A stretch of DNA of 9,482 nt from Lachnospiraceae bacterium (lineage in GTDB: Bacteria; Bacillota_A; Clostridia; Lachnospirales; Lachnospiraceae), in the NCBI GenBank assembly GCA_024699595.1, contig JAILPG010000284.1, positions 1 to 9,482 on the forward strand. Reading direction: 5' to 3'. The translations under genes were made by a program, and so were the position numbers. Shown piece after piece: positions 1-6,320 of this stretch (positions are counted from its first letter, which is position 1; each line of letters opens with the position of its first letter). The notes beneath the pieces are model-generated. The model ran no database searches, was not told the origin of the DNA, and saw only the letters and a list, made by a program, of their open reading frames with translations.

Positions 1-166
1 GCGTCGTCTGCCTCATGACATCCTTAAGCTCTCCCGTCACGATAACCAGTACTGCAGCAACAGCAACTATCAGAGCCACTGCTACGAGTGCGATGATCTT
101 TGTGCTTAAGGAGCTGAAAAAAGGAACTTTATTGCCTGAAGCCTTTGATTTTTCCTGCCTGGACAT
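1..166 (-). CDS. N-terminus of a membrane-anchored signalling protein, probably methyl-accepting chemotaxis protein (partial)
   Basis: Only the first 55 codons lie in the window; the gene continues past the left edge. The start ATG (166-164) is preceded by a GGGAAGGA ribosome site at a suitable distance and, further up, by a promoter in the same direction. The peptide has a short polar, lysine-rich N-terminus (MSRQEKSKASGNKVPFF), then LSTKI and a hydrophobic stretch rich in Ala, Val, Leu and Ile at about residues 25-43, then a polar start of an outside domain (TGELKDVMRQTT). This is the usual start of a chemoreceptor or sensor: an uncleaved signal anchor followed by a periplasm-side/extracellular ligand-binding domain. 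A sensor kinase or a GGDEF protein with a Cache domain would look the same over this length, so the family is an inference; the membrane anchor is seen directly. It has its own promoter, so it need not be part of the upstream operon. Confidence 0.6.
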   Translation of the reverse strand, partial: MSRQEKSKASGNKVPFFSSLSTKIIALVAVALIVAVAAVLVIVTGELKDVMRQTT

Positions 167-202
167 ATTTATTTCCTTCCCATTTATTAACATAACACTG
201 AA

Positions 203-231
203 ATTTTACCATTTAAAGCGTGATAAAGCAA
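203..231 (-). promoter_or_regulatory. Sigma-A type promoter for the left-edge membrane protein gene
   Basis: Reading the minus strand, TTGCTT (231-226) and TAAAAT (208-203) are separated by exactly 17 bp. The -10 matches consensus at 5 of 6 bases, the -35 at its TTG. The distance from the -10 to the start codon at 166 leaves a leader of about 30 nt that contains the ribosome site. It lies in the 72-bp gap after the amylase stop codon, so the membrane protein gene can be transcribed separately. No clear terminator for the amylase operon is visible in the same gap. Confidence 0.6.
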
Positions 232-238
232 CAAATGG

Positions 239-1543
239 CTACATCTTAAGGATAAAGGCACTGTAAGGCGGCATCGTAAGACCTCCTCCGAAGTCCACGT
301 ATTCTCCGGATATGAGATCCAGGGCATTTCCCTGTCCCCAGTCCCTGTGTGCGGTATATTCAGCTCCGTCGGCATTTATGCACACGATCACTCTCTCATC
401 CTCAAAGGATCTCTCAAACGCGCACTGCCTGTTGGTAAGCACAAGAGAGGTAAAATTCCCGTAATTTAAGGCCTTATGCTCTCTCTTTATAAGGGCAAGC
501 TTAGATATGAGATCCGAAAGCTCCGTCCAGCCGGGCTTTTCAAAGCAGGGACGAAGAACAGGATCACCCATGCTCTTGTCAGCCTTTTCACCCCATTCGC
601 TTCCGTAATAGACCATCGGGATACCGGGCATTCCGAAGGCCATCGCATAGATGAGCGGCAGGTGCTTTTCATCATTTAATATTGAAGCGATCCTTGAAAC
701 ATCATGGTTGTCGACAAAAGATACGAGATGCTTTCCTTTATAGATAGTCCAGTTTTCAGGGCCAAACTGCCTAAGCAGCGAATGAACTATCTCAAACATG
801 TTCATCGAGTTAAAGCTTGAATGCAGACCCTTGTAACATTCATAATTGGTGCAGGAATCAAGCATGTCATCATTGACCCACTGGTTGTAGTCACCGTGTA
901 AGAGCTCTCCAAGCAGGAAGAAATCCTCCTTAAGCCCCTTTGAAAAGCCCCTAAGGCGCTTTAAGAAATCCTTGTCAAGACAATAGGCAACGTCAAGTCT
1001 TAAACCGTCTATGTCAAACTCGTTAACCCAGCCCTTTATCGCATCAAAGATGTGGTTTATTACCTCTTCGTTACGAAGATTCAGCTTTACAAGATCAAAA
1101 TGTCCTTCCCAGCCTTCATACCACAATCCGTCATTATAGTTCGAATTGCCGTCAAAGCTTATGTTAAACCAGTCTTTGTAGCGGCTGTCCCATTTTTTCG
1201 AAAGCACATCCTGAAAGGCAAAGAAGCCTCTCCCCACATGGTTGAACACACCGTCTAAGATGACCTTAATGCCGTTTTCATGCAGCTTTTTTACAACCTC
1301 TGCAAAATCCTCATTCGTACCGAGCCTTACATCGATCTTTGTATAATCTCTCGTATTGTATCCGTGCGTGTCCGACTCAAATACAGGTGAAAAATAGACC
1401 GCATTTACGTTAAGCTTCTTAAGATGCGGTATCCAGTCAATGACCTTTAATATCCTGTGCTCCTGTTTCCCGTCGTTTTCAAACGGTGCCCCGCAGAATC
1501 CGAGCGGATAGATCTGGTAAAAAACGCTTTCATATGCCCACAT
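239..1543 (-). CDS. Intracellular GH13 alpha-glucan hydrolase (cyclomaltodextrinase/maltodextrin glucosidase-like)
   Basis: A 434-residue alpha-amylase superfamily enzyme expected to hydrolyse alpha-1,4 bonds of maltodextrins, cyclodextrins or glycogen-derived oligosaccharides. All four GH13 signature regions are present and complete: region I DGVFNH (Asp97-His102), region II GLRLDVA with Arg182 and nucleophile Asp184, region III with acid/base Glu213 in LGELLHG, and region IV FVDNHD with His280 and Asp281. The N-terminus (YESVFYQIYPLGFCGAP) is the usual first strand of the barrel, followed by the SPVFESDTHGYNTRDY segment of the substrate pocket; a short C-terminal beta domain follows from about residue 365. 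There is no signal peptide and no N-terminal CBM34-like domain, so it is shorter than classical neopullulanases (about 580 residues) and likely cytoplasmic. The start is fixed by GAGGAGG six bases before the ATG, directly after the helicase stop codon, which suggests coupled translation. Exact substrate cannot be read from the sequence. Confidence 0.9.
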   Translation of the reverse strand: MWAYESVFYQIYPLGFCGAPFENDGKQEHRILKVIDWIPHLKKLNVNAVYFSPVFESDTHGYNTRDYTKIDVRLGTNEDFAEVVKKLHENGIKVILDGVFNHVGRGFFAFQDVLSKKWDSRYKDWFNISFDGNSNYNDGLWYEGWEGHFDLVKLNLRNEEVINHIFDAIKGWVNEFDIDGLRLDVAYCLDKDFLKRLRGFSKGLKEDFFLLGELLHGDYNQWVNDDMLDSCTNYECYKGLHSSFNSMNMFEIVHSLLRQFGPENWTIYKGKHLVSFVDNHDVSRIASILNDEKHLPLIYAMAFGMPGIPMVYYGSEWGEKADKSMGDPVLRPCFEKPGWTELSDLISKLALIKREHKALNYGNFTSLVLTNRQCAFERSFEDERVIVCINADGAEYTAHRDWGQGNALDLISGEYVDFGGGLTMPPYSAFILKM

Positions 1544-1553
1544 GGCAGCCTCC

Positions 1554-4049
1554 TCAATCTTTCTTTTCTATATTGTTATTCCAGTATCTCCAGAAATCCT
1601 TTACCTTGCCAGATACATTATGGGAAGCGCAGATCTCATATCTGCTCCACTCCCTCGGAAACAGCTTTTTATAGGATCCCGTAAGGAATCTTTCGTCCAA
1701 AAGAGCCACTATACCTATATCGTCCATCGTCCTTATCACGCGGCCGCCGGCCTGCAGCACCTTGTTCATCCCCGGGAATCTGTAAGCATAATCAAAGCCG
1801 TTAAGTCCCGCCTGTTCGTAGGAAGCTTTCATGATCTCCCGCTCGTTGCAGACCATCGGGAAGCCGGTCCCCACTATTATGGCTCCTATAAGGGTATCGT
1901 TTTTCATATCGATCCCTTCGGAAAAAATGCCTCCCATCACGCAGAATCCGATCAGGGTCTTCTTGTGGACATCCGCCTCGTTATCATAAAAGCTTTCAAG
2001 AAACTCCTCCCGCTCCATCTCACTCATGCTGCTTTTTTGCTTAAGCAGTATGACATCCTTTGAAAAACAGCGGTCCGCATACTGCTCATATACATTATTG
2101 AGAAAAGCATGCGACGGAAAAAAGACCATGTAGTTTCCGGCTTTCTGTGCCGTTATGTCCGAAATATAGCCTGCGATCCTTTCATATTCGGTCAGGTTTC
2201 TCCTCGTGTATTTGGAGCTTACGTCATTTGCTAAAAATAGCCCCCGTTTTCTCGGATCAAAAACCGATGAAGCATATACCGCATAGTCATCGGGATCCGC
2301 CCCGAGCATATCCTTGTAATACTGCACGGGAAGCAGGGTTGCGGAAAAAAATACCGCGCTCCTCCCCTTCATAAGCCTTAGCTTCAGACTATCGGAAGGA
2401 TTTACGCATAAAAGCTTTACCATAAGCTGCATGGAGCCCCGTTCCGTAAGCTGCGCGTAGATAACATAGTCGTTTTCACCCATGTTATCATACATATTTA
2501 TAAAATGCCTGAGCCTAAAATAAAACTCAAGGACCTCATCTCTTCCCTCAAATCTCTCGACCTCGTCAAGCAGCTCGTCAAGCCTTGCAACAGCCCTGTT
2601 TATCGCAAGCATGAGCTCAGTGATATCAGGAAGCACAACATAGGTATTTCCCCTATCCTTCTTTTCCGAAAGCTCACAATCCAGTATCTTTCTTACTACC
2701 AAGAGCCTTCTGTTAAGGGTATCAAGAGCTCTTGCAGATTTTATGTCAACCTCTTTTACCAGTTTTTTTATGAGAAGAACATCTTCCTTGTAAAGCTCTG
2801 CGCTGTACATATCCATGGCTCTGTCCACAAGATTGTGCGCCTCATCGACAAGAAAGATATAGTCCGAAGCATTTGTATCCGAGAAAAACCTCCTCAGATA
2901 CACATTGGGGTCAAATACATAATTGTAATCGCAGATCACCGCATCACAGAACAGTGCCATATCAAGTGAAAACTCAAACGGGCACACCTGATGCTTAACT
3001 GCATACTCCTTAATGACGGCTCTGTCAAAATCATCCTCGTGAGTCAGCAGATCATAGATCGCATCGTTGATCCTGTCAAAATGGCCCTTGGCATAGGGAC
3101 AGACCGTAGGGTTACAGTCAGGCGCGCTTAAAGGGCATATCTTTTCCTTGGCAGTGATGATGACAGTCTTGTAACGGAGCCCCTTATCCCTGAGAATATT
3201 GAAGCATTCCAAAGCTACCGTTCTTGTGACCGTCTTAGCCGTAAGGTAAAAGATCTTGCCGGCAAGACCCTCTCCCACAGCCTTGACCGAAGGAAATACC
3301 GTGGATACGGTCTTTCCGACACCGGTCGGAGCCTCTAAAAAGAGCTTCTTTCTGTGATATATTGTACGGTATACCTGTGATACCAGTTCCTTTTGTCCTT
3401 CTCTGTATTCAAAGGGAAAATCCGTATTCTTTATGGAGTCGTTCCTGATGTGAAGCCATTCAAATTCAAAAACAGCCCATTTTGAGTAAGCCGATAAAAG
3501 CTCGGAAAACCAGACCTGAATCTCTCTGATCGTATATCTCTCATGAAAAAAACGGATCTTCTGATCAACGCGGTTTACATAAGTCATGCGGACCGTTATC
3601 TCAGACAGACCGTTCTGTCCGGCGAACATGCAGGCATAGCATTTCGCCTGTGCCAGATGGACCGGCTCGGGTGCGTTCATTTTGTCAACATCCCTGTAAG
3701 TGGTCTTTATCTCATCGATCGTGACATCGGAAAGCGTGGAAGCTTCCTTATATATGATGCCGTCAGCCCGCCCTTCGACCAGGATATTAATATAAGCATG
3801 AGGATCATCAGGAGTACTTATGTCAACCGGCACAACTTCCCGAAGCAGGATCTCAGCATGATAATCCGTACCCATCCTGCTCTGTATCATCCTGTGGATC
3901 CTTGCGCCTTCAATAAGATTCTCGACATCCTTCTGGCTCTTCTTTCGGTTATCGATGTCGCCGGATCTTAGGATGAATTCAACAAGATCCCTTACAGAGA
4001 CCCTTACAACCCCTTTGATATCCTCTTTTTCTCTCCCCGAAATATCCAT
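1554..4049 (-). CDS. RecB-type PD-(D/E)XK nuclease fused to Fe-S superfamily 2 helicase (XPD/DinG-like)
   Basis: An 831-residue DNA-processing enzyme. Residues about 15-200 carry the RecB-family nuclease motifs in order: GARIH (His52), GRADG (Asp96), IDEIKT (Glu113-x-Lys115) and the Q-x3-Y motif (Gln134, Tyr138). The helicase part has Walker A APTGVGKT (240-247), a Fe-S domain with four spaced cysteines (Cys305, 312, 317, 356), the DEAH box LVDEAHN (401-406), the FFSAT motif (567-571) and motif VI QAGGRVIR with Arg770 and Arg773. This is the XPD/DinG layout, a 5'-3' helicase with an iron-sulphur pin; direction is known for the family, not shown here. With all catalytic residues present both activities are likely, pointing to repair or processing of flapped or single-stranded DNA in the cytoplasm. 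The start ATG has only a weak AAAGG upstream but lies four bases after the stop of a six-codon frame with a strong ribosome site, so coupled translation is likely. An in-frame TGA eight codons upstream excludes a much longer N-terminus. Confidence 0.9.
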   Translation of the reverse strand: MDISGREKEDIKGVVRVSVRDLVEFILRSGDIDNRKKSQKDVENLIEGARIHRMIQSRMGTDYHAEILLREVVPVDISTPDDPHAYINILVEGRADGIIYKEASTLSDVTIDEIKTTYRDVDKMNAPEPVHLAQAKCYACMFAGQNGLSEITVRMTYVNRVDQKIRFFHERYTIREIQVWFSELLSAYSKWAVFEFEWLHIRNDSIKNTDFPFEYREGQKELVSQVYRTIYHRKKLFLEAPTGVGKTVSTVFPSVKAVGEGLAGKIFYLTAKTVTRTVALECFNILRDKGLRYKTVIITAKEKICPLSAPDCNPTVCPYAKGHFDRINDAIYDLLTHEDDFDRAVIKEYAVKHQVCPFEFSLDMALFCDAVICDYNYVFDPNVYLRRFFSDTNASDYIFLVDEAHNLVDRAMDMYSAELYKEDVLLIKKLVKEVDIKSARALDTLNRRLLVVRKILDCELSEKKDRGNTYVVLPDITELMLAINRAVARLDELLDEVERFEGRDEVLEFYFRLRHFINMYDNMGENDYVIYAQLTERGSMQLMVKLLCVNPSDSLKLRLMKGRSAVFFSATLLPVQYYKDMLGADPDDYAVYASSVFDPRKRGLFLANDVSSKYTRRNLTEYERIAGYISDITAQKAGNYMVFFPSHAFLNNVYEQYADRCFSKDVILLKQKSSMSEMEREEFLESFYDNEADVHKKTLIGFCVMGGIFSEGIDMKNDTLIGAIIVGTGFPMVCNEREIMKASYEQAGLNGFDYAYRFPGMNKVLQAGGRVIRTMDDIGIVALLDERFLTGSYKKLFPREWSRYEICASHNVSGKVKDFWRYWNNNIEKKD

Positions 4050-4053
4050 ACGA

Positions 4054-4074
4054 TCAGCCTTTATACTTCCTCAT
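4054..4074 (-). other. Six-codon frame (MRKYKG) with strong ribosome site just before the helicase
   Basis: ATG at 4074-4072 is preceded by the purine run GAGGGGGAG (about 4081-4089) at good spacing, and the frame ends with TGA at 4056-4054, four bases before the helicase ATG. The helicase start itself has a weak ribosome site. It may serve as a ribosome-loading site for translational coupling, or it may be the end of a longer former tail of the J-domain protein, since the same frame is open back to 4116. No function is claimed for the peptide. Confidence 0.35.
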
Positions 4075-4116
4075 CCAAAGCTCCCCCTCAATAAGCCTCC
4101 ACAAACAGCTTGTATT

Positions 4117-4140
4117 GCAGCCTCCTCTAGCAGCCTCCTC
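4117..4140 (-). repeat. 11-bp direct repeat (13-bp period) spanning the J-protein stop codon
   Basis: The minus strand reads GAGGAGGCTGC at 4140-4130, then TA, then GAGGAGGCTGC again at 4127-4117. The first copy encodes the last Gly-Gly-Cys of the J-domain protein; TA plus the first G of the second copy make its TAG stop. The period of 13 is not a multiple of three, so the duplication shifts the frame. The same 11-mer occurs once more as the ribosome site of the amylase gene (1545-1555). Confidence 0.8.
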
Positions 4141-4918
4141 CGTAGCACATGCCGCCACCGCCGCAACAGAGGTTGCAGACAAGATTCCAGAAGCAGAGCT
4201 TTACGCACATATTGCTCGGTCCCACTGCCGTTCCCGTATAATCATTCCTTCTCTCCCTGTAATAATTCTCAACAGAGGAAAGCCTGTTTAAGAGTTCACG
4301 GTACTGGTAATTATCGGGATCCAGGCTCACAGCTCTCTTTGCATGCTCAAGAGCCTGAACATTGTTTCCAAGACCCGCATGTGCATAAGCGGACATGTAA
4401 TACCATTGTCCATCCCTGTTATTTATTCCCGCAAGCACGTTGAGTGCTTCCTGGTATCTCCTGTTATTGATATAGTTGGCGGCCGCCTGCATATGGACCG
4501 TTCTCTCATCCTGCCCCGCATAAGCGGTCCTGTTCTGCCTGTAAGCGCCGCTGTTTCCTGTAAAAGCGCCAAATCCGAAAGCTCTGAAGAAGTCTTCGAA
4601 ATCTCCGAAATCAAATTCCCTGTAATTGGTTCCTCCGGTGCTTCCATATGAAGAATAACCGGTGTTATAACTACTGTTATTTCTTGTGCCATACCTGTCG
4701 TTATAGCTTGAATAACTGGTGTAACCTTTCTCGCGCATGTCCATTATCTGCTGATAAGCCTGCTGGACCTCCTTAAATTTCTCTTCGGCTGCAGCCTTAT
4801 TAGGGTTATTGATATTGGCATCAGGATGATATTTCCTGCTTAAGGCCCTGTATGCTTTTTTGATCTCTTCCTCAGTGGCATTCTCAGCCACCCCGAGTGT
4901 GTTATATGGATTGTTCAT
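4127..4918 (-). CDS. J-domain protein with TPR-like helices and cysteine/glycine-rich tail
   Basis: A 263-residue co-chaperone, expected to recruit and stimulate an Hsp70 (DnaK). Residues 3-65 form a J domain ([19 protein letters not shown]) with the essential His-Pro-Asp at 31-33. Residues 66-135 are a low-complexity Tyr/Ser/Gly/Asn linker ending in an Asp/Phe-rich patch ([16 protein letters not shown]) that resembles the G/F region of DnaJ. Residues about 138-210 look like two TPR units ([49 protein letters not shown]). The last 26 residues hold seven cysteines (238, 242, 248, 251, 252, 258, 263) among Gly and hydrophobic residues, with CCGGGG in the middle. It lacks the DnaJ zinc domain and C-terminal substrate domains, so it is not canonical DnaJ. 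The start overlaps the end of the DUF5685 gene by 17 bp, with AAGG upstream. I recall such J-proteins beside DUF5685 in clostridia. The tail could bind metal, be acylated or insert in a membrane; none of these is shown. Confidence 0.85.
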   Translation of the reverse strand: MNNPYNTLGVAENATEEEIKKAYRALSRKYHPDANINNPNKAAAEEKFKEVQQAYQQIMDMREKGYTSYSSYNDRYGTRNNSSYNTGYSSYGSTGGTNYREFDFGDFEDFFRAFGFGAFTGNSGAYRQNRTAYAGQDERTVHMQAAANYINNRRYQEALNVLAGINNRDGQWYYMSAYAHAGLGNNVQALEHAKRAVSLDPDNYQYRELLNRLSSVENYYRERRNDYTGTAVGPSNMCVKLCFWNLVCNLCCGGGGMCYGGGC

Positions 4919-5828
4919 GTTTATCCGTTACCTTTTTATCCTTACTCTGTATCTGATTGTATTTGCACCACACACCCGAATAGAGGATATTTCTGAGTAT
5001 TGTGACATCCTTTATGATCGGAAGTCTTTCAAAAGCCTTTGCGCACTCTCCCATCATCATTGCAAGCATGCTTTCGGTCGATGCTATCAGATCGTCATCG
5101 TAGCCGTCGTTATTCTTATCCTTGAAGTCCTGTATGACGTCATCCTTCGCCTCACCGGACTTTCCTTCTATTATCCTGTTTCTTGTGTTAATCGGATTGT
5201 AGTTTCCGCTCTTTTCATCCTTTTCCATGTCCTCGTAAGCATCCATGATATAGATGAACTTGCCGAGATAGAAGCCAAGCTCCCGAAGATCCTTTTCCCA
5301 GGCATCGTGTCTGTAGCAGAGGATCTCAGCCATGATATCTCCGAAAGCACCCGAAGGGAGATCGATGAGCGGCTCGTTTTTATTTTCGTATTCCTCTATA
5401 GCTTTCAGCCTTTCCTTTATATAAGCGGCTTTTTCGGGATATTTTTCCTCGATCTTTTTTACACTGCCCTTAAGGACATTTCCGTACAGGTATCTCGATG
5501 CCTTCTTTTCATCCTTCCAGTCATCCATGCACTTGTAATATGTCAAAAGGACATTCATGTCAGCGGCATATTCCGTATATTCATTCGTCCTTGCGGGATG
5601 CTTTTCAAAAGGATGCGGAATGCATCTTACGGTCTTCTCGGTCTCTTTTGGCTCATATAGAGCCGTAAGCAGCATAATAACAAAGGTCATATCATTGCTT
5701 AGGGAAAGCTGGCCGGATGGCCCGTGCTCCCTTTTCAGACATTTGCATAGTCCGCAATAATACGACCTGTATACGGCAAATTCCTTAAATTTTAATTCCG
5801 GCTGATCTACAACGATGTATCCAAACAT
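4902..5828 (-). CDS. DUF5685 family protein with two Asp-rich motifs
   Basis: A 308-residue, mostly helical protein without signal peptide. The N-terminus ([17 protein letters not shown], then [17 protein letters not shown]) matches what I remember as the hallmark of DUF5685, a family of unknown function; the name is from memory, not a search. Seen directly: a CxxCxC cluster (Cys25, 28, 30), Cys69 in CIPHPF, Cys100 and Cys171; a first acidic motif MDDWKDEKK (Asp102, 103, 106, Glu107); and a second, [19 protein letters not shown] (Asp196, Glu199, Asp200, Asp204). The two motifs, on predicted helices about 94 residues apart, recall the paired Mg-diphosphate sites of class I isoprenyl and squalene/phytoene synthases; this is inference. 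It starts 12 bp after the zinc-ribbon gene stop with a weak ribosome site and overlaps the J-protein gene, so the three are probably made together. Cytoplasmic or membrane-peripheral location is likely. Confidence 0.75.
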   Translation of the reverse strand: MFGYIVVDQPELKFKEFAVYRSYYCGLCKCLKREHGPSGQLSLSNDMTFVIMLLTALYEPKETEKTVRCIPHPFEKHPARTNEYTEYAADMNVLLTYYKCMDDWKDEKKASRYLYGNVLKGSVKKIEEKYPEKAAYIKERLKAIEEYENKNEPLIDLPSGAFGDIMAEILCYRHDAWEKDLRELGFYLGKFIYIMDAYEDMEKDEKSGNYNPINTRNRIIEGKSGEAKDDVIQDFKDKNNDGYDDDLIASTESMLAMMMGECAKAFERLPIIKDVTILRNILYSGVWCKYNQIQSKDKKVTDKHEQSI

Positions 5829-5840
5829 GATCCGTGATAC

Positions 5841-6269
5841 CTAACTGTTCTTTATGAATTTGGTCTGACACTTCGGACAGGATATCTCTATTTTCCCCTT
5901 GCCTCTGGGGATCCTGATCTTCTGTTTGCAGGTCGGACATTTGTATATATGATGGGTCTTCATGTCGATTAGCATTCTCTTTTTCCCGGTGATAAAGGCT
6001 GTCGCCTTACCGGATACCTCGAGAAACTTACGGTTTTCCTCATATCTCTTCTGGATATTCTTTGAAAATACCCTGAAGTACATATATACGATAACGCCGA
6101 GCACCAAAAGGTCAAGGATAAGCGTCTTTACAAAAAATCCGATGATGATGAGGACGAAAGCTGCACCGCCAAGAAAGCGGTTAAACTGATCCATCCCGTA
6201 TCTTCCGGTCATGAAAACAGCAAATCTGTATCTTGCGTTATCAAGCCATCTTCTGAATCCGTTGTTCAT
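5841..6269 (-). CDS. Small two-helix membrane protein with C-terminal zinc ribbon
   Basis: A 142-residue protein of unknown function. An amphipathic, Arg-rich N-terminus with FMTGRYGMDQFNRFL is followed by two hydrophobic helices (about residues 34-48 and 50-66) with a very short turn, as in a hairpin anchor with both ends in the cytoplasm. A basic linker (FSKNIQKRYEENRKF) leads to a zinc ribbon: CPTC (111, 114) and CPKC (131, 134), separated by a basic loop with IRIPRGKGKIEI. Such ribbons bind one zinc and often contact nucleic acid or protein; the partner is unknown. The start is set by GGAGG eight bases before the ATG. It is 51 bp after the phosphodiesterase gene and 12 bp before DUF5685. 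Its place beside DUF5685 and the J-protein suggests it anchors or recruits them to the membrane, which is inference. Confidence 0.75.
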   Translation of the reverse strand: MNNGFRRWLDNARYRFAVFMTGRYGMDQFNRFLGGAAFVLIIIGFFVKTLILDLLVLGVIVYMYFRVFSKNIQKRYEENRKFLEVSGKATAFITGKKRMLIDMKTHHIYKCPTCKQKIRIPRGKGKIEISCPKCQTKFIKNS

Positions 6270-6320
6270 TATGTAAACCTCCAGCCCCTATCACCGCAAA
6301 ACAGCCGGGCTAAGCGTTTC

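Noticed and set aside
209..238. Inverted repeat CCATTT/AAATGG after the amylase gene as a terminator
   Set aside because: The stem is only 6 bp with an 18-nt loop, is A/T rich and has no following T run; the same bases form a better promoter.
1542..3971. Several long open frames on the plus strand opposite the helicase
   Set aside because: They lie wholly inside a gene with complete helicase and nuclease motifs, have no family features or ribosome sites, and are explained by codon bias of the opposite strand.
4860..5660. 266-codon plus-strand frame opposite DUF5685, hydrophobic in parts
   Set aside because: The apparent membrane segments come from the reverse complement of charged, helix-rich codons; the minus-strand gene has a consistent start, coupling and family signature.
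6270..6320. Terminator or internal promoter between the phosphodiesterase and zinc-ribbon genes
   Set aside because: AGCCCGGCT followed by TTTT is too short to fold with a loop, and no hexamer pair with acceptable spacing was found.
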